DNA of 20,300 nt from DATKDU01 sp035512595 (lineage in GTDB: Bacteria > Planctomycetota > Planctomycetia > Pirellulales > Pirellulaceae): positions 1 to 20,300 of the forward strand of contig DATKDU010000480.1 in NCBI GenBank assembly GCA_035512595.1, given 5' to 3'. Shown piece after piece: positions 7,102-14,954 of the stretch. The position numbers and the translations under genes were made by a program. Positions within the stretch are counted from its first letter, which is position 1; each line of letters begins with the position of its first letter. The notes beneath the pieces are model-generated. The model was not told the origin of the DNA. It was given only the letters and a program-made list of their open reading frames with translations, and did no database searches.

Positions 7102-7676
7102 GACTCAAACGCCTTCGTCAACTCATCGAGGCATTTTCGCTCGGCGGCCGAGACCTTGTTCCCCATCCCGAGAATGCCGCCGGCGGCCTGGGCGACCTTT
7201 TCGGCCCGGCCCATGACCCCCTGCTTCAGCTTGAAAACGGCCGTCGGATCGAGGGTCGCACAGATGGCCCGCACGTAATCTTTCCAGGCCACGATCGTCC
7301 CCAGACCCGGCCGGTTTTCGAGCCACCCCTTGAGCAGATCGTAGGGGACCGAATCGGCGGCAATTTCCATGTCTTCCGCCGCGTTCATGATGGCGTCACG
7401 CTCTTTGGAGGAGACATCGCCGTCGCACCATGCCACTTCGACCATCGGCACTAGCGCCATGGCGGCGAGCACGGGCACCCCCGCCTCTACCTTGGTCAGG
7501 GCGTTCAGGGTCGCTTCGTCGGCAATGCCGACGGCCGCGGCCAGCACGCGCTCGGTTTCTTCCGCGGACAGCTTGCGTTTGAGCTTGTCCATGAGCTGCC
7601 GGTCGCGCTCCGCAAAGAAGGCCTCTTCGAGGGCTCGACCCCGGTCGTACAGGGAGTCGTGTTCAGGTAGTTTCAT
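7098..7676 (-). CDS. TerB-like domain protein
   Basis: A 192-aa, mostly helical, presumably cytoplasmic protein. The start MKLPEHDSLYDRG is chosen because AAGGA precedes it at five bases; the longer frame back to 7976 would overlap the divergent PQQ-like gene. The stretch PMVEVAWCDGDVSSKERDAI (78-97) has the TerB hallmark of a hydrophobic helix followed by DGxVSxxE, known from tellurite-resistance TerB and the wider TerB-like fold, where acidic residues can bind metal. Tellurite resistance itself should not be inferred: no terC, terD or terZ gene is present. The C-terminus is GILGMGNKVSAAERKCLDEL. The TAG stop is shared with the CTAC end of element D. Confidence 0.72.
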   Translation of the reverse strand: MKLPEHDSLYDRGRALEEAFFAERDRQLMDKLKRKLSAEETERVLAAAVGIADEATLNALTKVEAGVPVLAAMALVPMVEVAWCDGDVSSKERDAIMNAAEDMEIAADSVPYDLLKGWLENRPGLGTIVAWKDYVRAICATLDPTAVFKLKQGVMGRAEKVAQAAGGILGMGNKVSAAERKCLDELTKAFES

Positions 7677-7753
7677 GGGATCCTTCCAGGACGGGGGGAC
7701 CGACGTATCTTCCTGTAGCGTAGCGCGTGGGGGAATCGCTTTCAAGGCCGCAC

Positions 7754-7793
7754 GTAGGACAGGTTTCCAACCTTCGCGGAGCGAGGGAACTAC
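7754..7793. repeat. GTAG...CTAC element E (40 bases, mixed halves)
   Basis: It starts GTAGGACAGGTT and ends GAGGGAACTAC. The left half folds as AGGTT-TCC-AACCT. The right half read from the other strand, GTAGTTCCCTCGC-TCC-GCGAAGG, folds with a single bulge. The two halves are unrelated in sequence but share the GTAG foot and a hairpin. It lies between the divergent TerB-like and PQQ-like genes, ahead of both starts. Confidence 0.5.
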
Positions 7794-7883
7794 TTTGCCC
7801 GCGACGATATCGGTTGGCCCGTAACACCTGGCCCACGGATGACCAACCGACTTGCAGTAATCAATGCCTTGGAGATGCTCACG

Positions 7884-9185
7884 ATGCCCAGCGGCCGATC
7901 CATTGCCAGATGCGTCGGTTGGTCCTGGATCGTCCTCACGGCTCCGCTCGCGGCAATGGCGGAAGATTGGCCCCATTGGCGGGGACCATCGCGTGACGGA
8001 ACGACCAGTGAGGCATCAAGCTGGAGCGGATCCAAGTGGCTTGAATCCAGGCCCGCGTGGACGAAAGTCGTCGGCCTGGGCTCCACATCGCCGCTGGTGG
8101 TGGACGGGCGGATGTATGTCCTCGGCTGGCATGACGGCCAGGATCATTTGCAGTGCCTCGATGCGGCCAGCGGGAAAAGCCTGTGGACGCAGTCGTACGC
8201 TTGCCCGCAGTACGGCCGCAAGGCAACAGGCGATGAAGGGCTCTACGGCGGGCCGACGGGAACGCCCGAGTACGATGCGGAGGGGAACTGGCTGTACACA
8301 ATGAGCGTGGATGGCGACTTGCAGTGCTGGGACACGGCGGCCGGCGGGAAACGGGTGTGGGGTTTGAATCTGTACGATGAATTCGACCCGCCCCAGCGTC
8401 CCCGGTTTGGCCGCAGCGGACTGCGCGACTACGGCTACACGACCGCGCCGCTGGTACATGGCAATTGGCTGCTCGTCGAAGTCGGCGACGATGAGGGGAC
8501 GCTGTACGCCTTCGACAAGCGGACCGGCAAAGTCCAATGGAAATCGCAGTGCCGCGATGAAGCGGGGCATACCGGCGGGCCGCTGCCGATCACCGTCGAA
8601 GGAGTGCCGTGCGTCGCTGTGCTGACCTGTAAGCACCTGGTGGTCATGCGGCTCGACAAAGGACACGAAGGCCAGACGATCGGCCAGTACGAATGGTCCA
8701 CGGATTTTGCCAACAACATCGCCACGCCAACCGTCGTCGGCAATGAGATCCTGATCACGTCGGACTATAACCGCCACGCGATTGTCAAGCTGCGGGCGAT
8801 GCTGGCGGGAGTCACCGAAGTCTGGAAACAGCCGTACCCGTCGAAAGTGTGCAGCCCCATCGTTCACGACGGGCACATTTATCTCGCGTGGCAGAAAGTT
8901 CGCTGCCTCGACTGGGCGACCGGCAAGCTCAAATGGGAAGGAGGCCGTTTTGGCGACGACGGCTCGTGTGTGCTTACCAGCGACGGCTGGCTCGTGGTCT
9001 GGGGCCGAGGCACGCTGGCCCTGGTTGATTCGGCTGGGCGCTCGCCAGGCGCCTATCGCGAGCTGGCGCGAGTCGCAGGGCTCTCCGATGCCGACTGCTG
9101 GCCGCACGTAGTACTCGCCGGCGGCAGGATCTATGCCAAGGACCGGCAGGGGAAGCTGATGTGCTTTGTGCGACCCAGTGAATAG
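7884..9185 (+). CDS. Secreted PQQ-like beta-propeller repeat protein
   Basis: An exported eight-bladed-propeller-like protein (PQQ_2 family) of 433 aa. From the chosen ATG a signal peptide ends at about residue 26 (LAAMA-EDWPHWRGP). The DWPHWRGP opening is typical of planctomycete secreted PQQ-like proteins. Blade motifs recur: VVDGRMYVLG, LQCLDAASGKSLW, LYAFDKRTGKVQW, LDWATGKLKW and LAGGRIYAKDRQGKLMCF. Whether it binds PQQ or has enzyme activity cannot be read; many relatives are scaffold proteins. GGAG at 7871-7874 sits nine bases before this ATG; an in-frame ATG at 7839 is possible but puts extra residues before the signal. The last 140 or so bases are duplicated at 11097-11237, downstream of the DUF1559 gene. 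Confidence 0.87.
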   Translation: MPSGRSIARCVGWSWIVLTAPLAAMAEDWPHWRGPSRDGTTSEASSWSGSKWLESRPAWTKVVGLGSTSPLVVDGRMYVLGWHDGQDHLQCLDAASGKSLWTQSYACPQYGRKATGDEGLYGGPTGTPEYDAEGNWLYTMSVDGDLQCWDTAAGGKRVWGLNLYDEFDPPQRPRFGRSGLRDYGYTTAPLVHGNWLLVEVGDDEGTLYAFDKRTGKVQWKSQCRDEAGHTGGPLPITVEGVPCVAVLTCKHLVVMRLDKGHEGQTIGQYEWSTDFANNIATPTVVGNEILITSDYNRHAIVKLRAMLAGVTEVWKQPYPSKVCSPIVHDGHIYLAWQKVRCLDWATGKLKWEGGRFGDDGSCVLTSDGWLVVWGRGTLALVDSAGRSPGAYRELARVAGLSDADCWPHVVLAGGRIYAKDRQGKLMCFVRPSE

Positions 9186-9286
9186 GCCATGGACAAGGTT
9201 GCTGGTCCCACCAACTTTTCCGCCAATTTCGCGCGAATTCTCCCCCAGCAATAGCGCCAACTATTTTTATAACAATTAAAAACTAC

Positions 9287-9315
9287 TTGTTTTCTTGGCG
9301 CATGTTCGCTACAAC
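9287..9315 (+). promoter_or_regulatory. Tentative promoter before the lipoprotein-DUF1559 pair
   Basis: A strikingly AT-rich patch (9261-9295) stands out from GC-rich surroundings between the PQQ-like gene and the lipoprotein gene. TTGTTT (9287-9292) and TACAAC (9310-9315) are 17 bases apart and could be -35 and -10 boxes, though both are imperfect. The leader to the ATG at 9391 would be about 70 bases. Confidence 0.28.
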
Positions 9316-9390
9316 GCACGGATGATCCAGGACATTGGGGCCGCGCTGCTTGGGGGGGCCCGGCCGAAGGTTTTGCCGAGGAGCAGGATT

Positions 9391-9819
9391 ATGACCGTCC
9401 AATTGCGCTGGGGGATTGTTCTATTCGCGGGTTTTCTATTGGGGTGCGGTCCGCCTCCGGAAGTTCCCGATCCCGACGTGAAGCAGAATCTGCGCAGCCT
9501 CTTGGAGGTTTATCAGATGTACACGAACGAGAAGGGAGCGGCGCCCCCCAATGAGCAGGCGCTCCGCAGCTATGTCGAGGGACTGCCAGCGGACAAGAAA
9601 GCCGGGATCTTTCTGCCCGAGGATTTGAACCGTTTGTTTGTTTCCGTCCGTGACGGCAAGAATTTTGTGATCACGTGGGGCCGCGTTCCAGATCCTGCGG
9701 GGGAGCCGGCGGGCCTGGCCTGGGAGCAGACCGCTCAGAACGGGAAACGGTTCGTCGCCCTGACGATGGGATACGTCGAGGAATACGACGAGGAGAGCTT
9801 TCAGTCGCTGACGAAGTAG
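9391..9819 (+). CDS. Small lipoprotein, DUF1559 partner
   Basis: A 142-aa predicted lipoprotein of unknown function. The ATG is chosen for its GAGGAG ribosome binding site seven bases upstream and because it gives a clean signal: MTVQLRWGIVLFAGFLLGC, with lipobox LLGC and Cys19 as the acylation site. The mature part is soluble, with NLRSLLEVYQMYTNEKG and a possible beta-rich end (FVITWGRVPDP). From memory, short lipoproteins with this VYQMY pattern are common immediately upstream of DUF1559 genes in planctomycetes; I infer a joint role at the cell envelope. A longer frame begins with a TTG at 9295 and is not supported. Confidence 0.8.
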   Translation: MTVQLRWGIVLFAGFLLGCGPPPEVPDPDVKQNLRSLLEVYQMYTNEKGAAPPNEQALRSYVEGLPADKKAGIFLPEDLNRLFVSVRDGKNFVITWGRVPDPAGEPAGLAWEQTAQNGKRFVALTMGYVEEYDEESFQSLTK

Positions 9820-9914
9820 CCGCCGCCGGCAACCCCGACGGCGTAATTTATCGATCGCAAGAAACCTCTTGGATAGGAATCGTGTTTCTCATTTTTTTCT
9901 TGGGAGGTGCCGCC

Positions 9915-11096
9915 ATGGGCTCGAATCGTTTCCGCATCAGGGCAGGATTCACGCTAGTGGAGTTGTTGGTGGTTATTGCTATCATTGGAATCTTGGTGGC
10001 CTTGCTCTTGCCCGCGGTGCAGTTTGCCCGCGAGAGCTCGCGCCGCACCGCGTGCTCCAACAACTTGCGCCAGATCGGCACTGCGGTCCATAACTTCCAC
10101 GACACCAATGGCCGGCTTCCCAGCGCCGGTTGGCGCGACTGGTGTGCCGCGATGGTGGCCGTCCGCCCGCCGGGCGTATCCGTGAACGACTATCCACAGT
10201 TGGGTTGCATGTTGTGCTACCAGCGGGCCGGCCAGTGGGTCACGTCATTCGCGGACGAAATGGGACGCGTCTATACGAAGCCGCCGCAGCAGGGAGCAGG
10301 CTGGGCGATGCAGATTCTGCCGTACTTGGAGCTGGATACGATCATCTCCGGCGCCAAAGTCCGAGAGACAACGAACGTTTTTGTCCGCAGCGTCCCTCTG
10401 AAAGGCTACATCTGTCCCAGCCGGGGACTCCCCTTCAAATTGTCCAGCGGTTCGGCGCGGAATAGCGGGCCGCTGCACTACGCCGCCCCTTATTTTGGGC
10501 CGGTGAATCGCGGAATCAATGCCTCGAGCTACTGGGGAGTCATTTCGTTGGCAGAACCCGATTCCTCCACGGACACGAATTTTCGGAGGTTTTCGGGTTG
10601 GGATACGACCAACCCCGCCGCAGGGCCCTTCGGAGGGGCCGTGAATCACAATCGGCGGGATAGCGCTTATACGCTGGGGAGCATCAGCGATGGCACCGCC
10701 TACACGATCATGTTCGGTGAAAAGTGGCAACGGCCGGATCAGTACCAGACCGGAGCCTGGAACGACGACCATGGAATCATGAGCGGCGTGGATCAGGACG
10801 GATTGCGGCTGGGGGACAGAGAGCCATTGCGCGATGGGACACAGGTCCGCTTGGCGCCCATTCCGGGTGTTCATCCCGGAGGTCTCGTAAACGGGGACAA
10901 CGCCTGCTGTTCCTGGTGGCGCGACGTTCGCGGAAACATTCCCACCTTCGGCAGCCGTTTTGGCAGCGCGCATCCCAACGGCATGAACGCAGCCCTGGCA
11001 GATGCCAGCGTCAAGGTTGTGTCGTACAACATTGACAGGGGGGTATTTGCCGCGCTCTGCCGCCTCAATGAAGGAACGCCGGCCAGACTTGATTAG
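9915..11096 (+). CDS. DUF1559 prepilin-like protein
   Basis: A 393-aa protein of the DUF1559 family, expanded in planctomycetes. GGAGG at 9903-9907 precedes the ATG. A type IV prepilin signal is clear: short basic leader, then GFTLVELLVVIAIIG with a hydrophobic helix, cleaved after Gly by prepilin peptidase. The region after the helix is typical (ESSRRTACSNNLRQIGTAVHNFHD). The C-terminal family motif H-x9-DG is present as HPNGMNAALADA, so the final Gly is Ala. The function is presumably pilus- or pseudopilus-like envelope assembly. It forms an operon with the lipoprotein gene 95 bases upstream. Directly after its TAG stop, in the same frame, comes the copied 3' end of the PQQ-like gene. Confidence 0.93.
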   Translation: MGSNRFRIRAGFTLVELLVVIAIIGILVALLLPAVQFARESSRRTACSNNLRQIGTAVHNFHDTNGRLPSAGWRDWCAAMVAVRPPGVSVNDYPQLGCMLCYQRAGQWVTSFADEMGRVYTKPPQQGAGWAMQILPYLELDTIISGAKVRETTNVFVRSVPLKGYICPSRGLPFKLSSGSARNSGPLHYAAPYFGPVNRGINASSYWGVISLAEPDSSTDTNFRRFSGWDTTNPAAGPFGGAVNHNRRDSAYTLGSISDGTAYTIMFGEKWQRPDQYQTGAWNDDHGIMSGVDQDGLRLGDREPLRDGTQVRLAPIPGVHPGGLVNGDNACCSWWRDVRGNIPTFGSRFGSAHPNGMNAALADASVKVVSYNIDRGVFAALCRLNEGTPARLD

Positions 11097-11237
11097 TCGC
11101 CGGATGCTTATCGCGAGCTGTCGCGGCTCGAAGGGCTCTCCCAGACCGACTGCTGGCCGCACGTCGTACTGGCCGGCGGCAGAATCTATGCCAAGGACCG
11201 GCAGGGGAAGCTGATGTGCTTTGGTTCGGCCAATTAG
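11097..11237 (+). pseudogene. Remnant copy of the 3' end of the PQQ-like gene
   Basis: Starting at the first codon after the DUF1559 stop, 46 in-frame codons read SPDAYRELSRLEGLSQ, then TDCWPHVVLAGGRIYAK, then DRQGKLMCFGSAN and a stop. This matches the last 47 residues of the PQQ-like protein at 9042-9185. Roughly nine in ten bases agree in the best-aligned part, and the last 35 or more bases before GCTTTG are identical. It has no start codon of its own. Its end overlaps the stop codon of the convergent methyltransferase gene. I read it as the relic of a second gene copy. Confidence 0.85.
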
Positions 11238-12208
11238 CGGGCCGCCAACATTCCAACGATGTACGGGTGGGCATCCAGGGGGGTCAATTGTGACTCGCCA
11301 AAACCCGCCTCCCGCAGCAGCGGCTGGAGCTCACAGGCGGAATAAACATGGCCCCGCGCCGTGCGCAGCGACAGCCCCAGCACGTAGAGAGCGCGATTGA
11401 GATCCCCCTGCGGCTGGCCAGGAAAGACATCAAAGATCGCCAGCCGCCCGTTCGGCTTCAGCGCCGTCCGCGCGCTGCGAAAGAGAGACAGATTACCGTC
11501 GGTCGTCTCGAGGTGGGTGACGTTTCCCAGGATGACCAGGTCGAAGCGACCGACCGGCCAGGGGACTTCGTGATAATTGCCGGCGATTGTCGTGAACCTG
11601 TCCTGCAGGCCGAAGGCCTTGGCATTCTCGTCGGCGACAGCCAATACGGCGGGCCAGTCGATCGCCGTCACGGACGCATCTGGCTTCTGGCGGGCCAGAG
11701 TCAGGCTCCAGATGGCCGATCCGGCCCCGACGTCGAGAATGGCCGACTGGGGCGGAAGATCGGCGGCGAGTAATGCAGCGGCGCGCTCCGCGGCCGCTTT
11801 CAGCATCCATCCCAGCGCGGCAGCCTGCGACTGGTAATGCGCCTCGCTCGTTCCCGGCTCGTCCATTTTTACGAGCGGCTCGCCGGTCCGCAGCAATTCC
11901 GGCAAGTGAGACCAATATTCGTCGCCGAGATTCTTGTAGCTGCCCGACAGGAGCATGAAGGCCAGCATGGTTCCCCGAAACTGCGCACCCTCTTTTTCTG
12001 CCAGGCCGAGGGCAACGAGAACGTCGAGCAACAATGGGGTTGGCTTAGTCGCTGTGCCACACTCCTCCGCCAGTTCGGCCGCAGACTTTGCCCCGCCCAG
12101 CAGGGCCGGCAGCAGGCCGCTGCGCACCGCCTCACGGTATACATGTGCCGCTCCGTTGAAGTTCATCAACTGAAAATAGGCGGCGAGGATGCGCTCGTGA
12201 TCGGTCAT
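11234..12208 (-). CDS. SAM-dependent methyltransferase, O-methyltransferase type
   Basis: A 324-aa cytoplasmic enzyme. Residues 1-110 form a helical, winged-helix-like dimerisation domain (AAHVYREAVRSGLLPALL, then SAAELAEECGT and LLLDVLVALGLAEKEG) as in plant- and CrtF/BchU-type O-methyltransferases. The C-terminal half is a class I SAM fold: motif I ILDVGAGSAIWS (157-168), acidic motif II AIDWPA with Asp184, and FDLVILGNVTHL. The substrate is unknown. Its ATG overlaps the stop codon of the upstream hydrolase-methyltransferase gene as ATGA, so translation is coupled and a role in the same lipid pathway is likely. It occupies the position held by ynbD in E. coli but is unrelated to that phosphatase. 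Confidence 0.85.
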   Translation of the reverse strand: MTDHERILAAYFQLMNFNGAAHVYREAVRSGLLPALLGGAKSAAELAEECGTATKPTPLLLDVLVALGLAEKEGAQFRGTMLAFMLLSGSYKNLGDEYWSHLPELLRTGEPLVKMDEPGTSEAHYQSQAAALGWMLKAAAERAAALLAADLPPQSAILDVGAGSAIWSLTLARQKPDASVTAIDWPAVLAVADENAKAFGLQDRFTTIAGNYHEVPWPVGRFDLVILGNVTHLETTDGNLSLFRSARTALKPNGRLAIFDVFPGQPQGDLNRALYVLGLSLRTARGHVYSACELQPLLREAGFGESQLTPLDAHPYIVGMLAAR

Positions 12209-13950
12209 TTCACACTGCCGATGCGGGCCAAGGAAACGGTGAAAATGCCGAAGCGGTCGATCTCCATGTCGATTTTTTCAAAGCCGGCCGCGCGGACGAG
12301 CGCGTCGAGCTCGGCCTGCGTGCGCCGCCGCATGATCCACCTCTGGCCGTCGCGGTTGTCGAGCACGCGGGCAATCATTTCGAGCTGCGGATGCCAGGGC
12401 TGGCCGGTGTAGATCAAAAATCCCCCTTCGCGCAGCGCCCCGGCCACGCCCCGCAACGACGACAAGACCTTGGAATTGTCGGGGAATAACTCATATAGAC
12501 CAGATACGATCGCCAGATTCGCCGGCGGCGAGATGGCGGCCAGCGACGTTTCGTCGAAGGCGTCCCCCTCGCTAAACTGAACCCACTGCAGGCCCAATGC
12601 GTCCGCCAGTTGCCGGCCTGCCGCCAGGTTTTCCGCGGTGCGATCGCGCAGTACAACCGATTCCACCATTCCTTCCGGCAATTCGGCGATCGTTTCCAGC
12701 ACGTAACGGCCGCAGCCGGCGGCGATATCCAGCACACGTGACGTCCGACCGGCAGCGTGCAGCCGATCGATTGCGCTCCGCAGCAGCTTCTGCAAGTTCT
12801 CTTTGCGTTGGCGAATGCCGCGCCACCCCACGGCATTCAGGTAGCTGCGATCGGCCCAGCGGCCCAAGAGCAGCCGCCCACGAGCCTGATTGCGGTAGAC
12901 ATAGTCGAGCGATTTTCCCGAGTCGAAGCCGGTCTCCCAGCCGAGGCGAACTCCTTCACTCAGCCGTCCCGCCGTGCTCATCACGAGTCGCTGCGCGGCG
13001 AACCACCAGCGCTTGGGAGAGAGCGCAGGCAGCGGCTGCCGCAAGCGATCATATTCCTGCTTCGTGTAGCCACGCTGATCCGCATCGACCAAGCTCGCTG
13101 GCTCCACAGGCTGCTCAAACCTGTCCCGCAAAAAGCCGCTGATCTCGCGGGCGATCTGCTCGCGTCCGGCTTCATGTACCAGGTCGTGATGCATTCCGTC
13201 GAACACTTGCATCCGCTTGACGGTAGATCTCAGCCGGTTGAAGAACTTGCGCTGCGCATCCAGCCGCACGACCCAGTCTTTCCCTGCCGACAGAAGGAGC
13301 GTCGGCGACTGGATGGCGGCCGCGTCCGCCAGTAGCCGCGAAGACGTATCGTGCAAGTCCAGCAGCATATTGACAGCGATCGACTTGGCGATCAGCGGGT
13401 CGCGATCATATTGCTCGGCCTCCTGGCGATCGTGCGTGAGCATGGTCGACCGCACGTAACTCGTCACAAAGGCTGGGCGGTGGCCGCGGAGTTGTTGCAG
13501 GCACCGCAGCCCCGGAATGGCTAGCGGAACATAGAGCTTGACCCGCAAGGCGGGGGCCAGGAGCACCAAGGCCCGGATCGGCGGAGCGTAATCATGCACC
13601 CAGGCGGCAGCGGTCACTGCCGCGATGCTATGACCGAGGATGGCCGCGCTTTCCATAGGAAGCTCATGCTTTTTCAGCATTGCGCGGACGAACCAATCCA
13701 GGTCCTTGACAACCGCTGCGAAGCTGGGAGCGTAACCGCGCTGGCCGGGGGAACGTCCATGGCCACGCTGGTCCCAGGCAAAGCAGGCCGTGTTTTCCAG
13801 ACCGAGCTGGGGAACCAGGTCGGCGAAGCGGCCCGAATGTTCGTGCCCGCGGTGCAGCAGGAACAGGGCCCGCTCGATCCGTCCAGGCGGCAGCCAGGCT
13901 CGATAAAACAACTCCGTTCCGTCCCAGGTGACGAACGTTTGTTCGCTCAT
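12205..13950 (-). CDS. ynbC: Bifunctional alpha/beta hydrolase and SAM methyltransferase, YnbC-like
   Basis: A 581-aa fusion, close to the 585 aa of E. coli YnbC. Residues 1-280 are a serine hydrolase of the monoglyceride-lipase/Hydrolase_4 type: DQRGHGRSPG (60-69), nucleophile Ser108 in LGHSIAAV (GHSIA, the last Gly of GxSxG replaced by Ala), acid near Asp225 (AGKDWV), base at His254 or His255 (GMHHD). Residues 340-581 are a class I methyltransferase: GFDSGKSLDYVY, NAVGWRGIRQRK (372-383), motif I VLDIAAGCGRYVL (406-418), IVSGLYELFP, IYTGQPWHPQLE. These C-terminal strings match what I remember of YnbC. Lipid is the likely substrate given the cdsA-like and phosphatidyltransferase neighbours. 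An alternative ATG at 13995 exists; neither start has a clear ribosome site. Confidence 0.9.
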   Translation of the reverse strand: MSEQTFVTWDGTELFYRAWLPPGRIERALFLLHRGHEHSGRFADLVPQLGLENTACFAWDQRGHGRSPGQRGYAPSFAAVVKDLDWFVRAMLKKHELPMESAAILGHSIAAVTAAAWVHDYAPPIRALVLLAPALRVKLYVPLAIPGLRCLQQLRGHRPAFVTSYVRSTMLTHDRQEAEQYDRDPLIAKSIAVNMLLDLHDTSSRLLADAAAIQSPTLLLSAGKDWVVRLDAQRKFFNRLRSTVKRMQVFDGMHHDLVHEAGREQIAREISGFLRDRFEQPVEPASLVDADQRGYTKQEYDRLRQPLPALSPKRWWFAAQRLVMSTAGRLSEGVRLGWETGFDSGKSLDYVYRNQARGRLLLGRWADRSYLNAVGWRGIRQRKENLQKLLRSAIDRLHAAGRTSRVLDIAAGCGRYVLETIAELPEGMVESVVLRDRTAENLAAGRQLADALGLQWVQFSEGDAFDETSLAAISPPANLAIVSGLYELFPDNSKVLSSLRGVAGALREGGFLIYTGQPWHPQLEMIARVLDNRDGQRWIMRRRTQAELDALVRAAGFEKIDMEIDRFGIFTVSLARIGSVK

Positions 13951-14001
13951 CTTCAGGCGATCGTCAATTGCGGTTTGGGCTGATCCGAAAATCATGGTCG
14001 G

Positions 14002-14949
14002 TTACTGCTGGTGGAACGTCCGTGTCATGTGAACAAAGAGCGGAGCGACGTAAATCAAGCTGTCGATGCGATCGAGGATGCCGCCGTGGCCGGGGATCGA
14101 CGACCCCATATCCTTCACCCCCACATCGCGCTTCATGACGCTGATCGACAGGTCCCCCAGTTGTCCCCCAATGCCGACAATCAGCCCGGTCAGGATCAGC
14201 TCCCAAACCCCGAAGTGGGGAAACGAGAACCATAACAGCCACGGCAGCAGCAAGGACACCGCCGCTCCGCCCAGCGCTCCCTCCCAGGTTTTCTTAGGGC
14301 TGATGTTGCTCCGCAGGGGGCGGCGGCCGAACAAGCGTCCACAGGCGTAGGCAGCCACGTCATTCAGCGTGACCGCTACCAGCACAAAGCACAGGTATCC
14401 GTAGGCATTGCTGGCATTGGCCAGAAACGCCAAGTGCCCAAACATCCAACCAATATAGACGAATCCGAGTACTGCCAAGGCAATCTGGCGAAGTTGCCCC
14501 GCGACCTGGTTGCGAAAAATAGGGGACAGCAGAATGGCGGCAGTCACAAAGGCCGGCAGTGCGAGGAACCATTCGTACCAACTCTGCGAAAGCGATGGAA
14601 CTGCTCCGTCGGCCCAGGCCAGCGCACCGGCGCAAACCATGCCAGCAATGGGCACGGCAGTCATGAGTCGATTCTGGGACAGGCCTGTGGCCCGCGCGAA
14701 TTCCCGGAATCCGCAGATCGCCAGCGCGACGACTGATACGATCGTGGCCTCCCGGCCGAGAAACTGGACCAGAGCAACGCCAGGCACCATGATCAGCCAG
14801 GCGCGGAATGATGTGGCGGCATGGCTCACGTCCCGCCCAGCGCCCCACTGCAATACCGCCAAGGCGATGCCCGCCAGGAGCAGAATGCCGGCGACGATGG
14901 CGACGTAGCTGAGGTAAATCGGGCTTTGCAGCGCCTCCTGAGACGACAT
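14002..14949 (-). CDS. ynbB: Phosphatidate cytidylyltransferase, CdsA/YnbB-like
   Basis: An integral membrane enzyme that makes CDP-diacylglycerol from phosphatidate and CTP. It has 315 aa with about eight hydrophobic segments. The family signature is complete at 270-296: SVMKRDVGVKD, then SIPGHGGILDRID, containing the catalytic KR, KD, HGG and DRxD residues. The upstream conserved part, LNDVAAYACGRLFG and SPKKTWEG, is also intact. The start at 14949 has GAGG upstream and lies five bases after the preceding stop; a longer frame to 15087 overlaps that gene. Position between a YnbA-like and a YnbC-like gene suggests the accessory paralogue rather than the housekeeping cdsA, though I cannot exclude that it is the only copy in the genome. 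E. coli YnbB has been linked to CDP-DAG supply for a membrane glycolipid. Confidence 0.93.
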   Translation of the reverse strand: MSSQEALQSPIYLSYVAIVAGILLLAGIALAVLQWGAGRDVSHAATSFRAWLIMVPGVALVQFLGREATIVSVVALAICGFREFARATGLSQNRLMTAVPIAGMVCAGALAWADGAVPSLSQSWYEWFLALPAFVTAAILLSPIFRNQVAGQLRQIALAVLGFVYIGWMFGHLAFLANASNAYGYLCFVLVAVTLNDVAAYACGRLFGRRPLRSNISPKKTWEGALGGAAVSLLLPWLLWFSFPHFGVWELILTGLIVGIGGQLGDLSISVMKRDVGVKDMGSSIPGHGGILDRIDSLIYVAPLFVHMTRTFHQQ

Positions 14950-14954
14950 GCCGG

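Noticed and set aside
7098..7676. Tellurite resistance locus
   Set aside because: Only a TerB-like fold is present; no other ter gene is nearby, so the resistance phenotype is not supported.
7677..7976. N-terminal extension of the TerB-like protein
   Set aside because: It would cross element E and overlap the start of the divergent gene, and a good ribosome site precedes the internal ATG at 7676.
8016..9260. 414-codon minus-strand open frame
   Set aside because: It lies antisense to the PQQ-like gene, whose protein has clear blade motifs and a signal peptide; the antisense product has none.
10245..11162. 305-codon minus-strand open frame
   Set aside because: It is antisense to the DUF1559 gene and has no recognisable motif.
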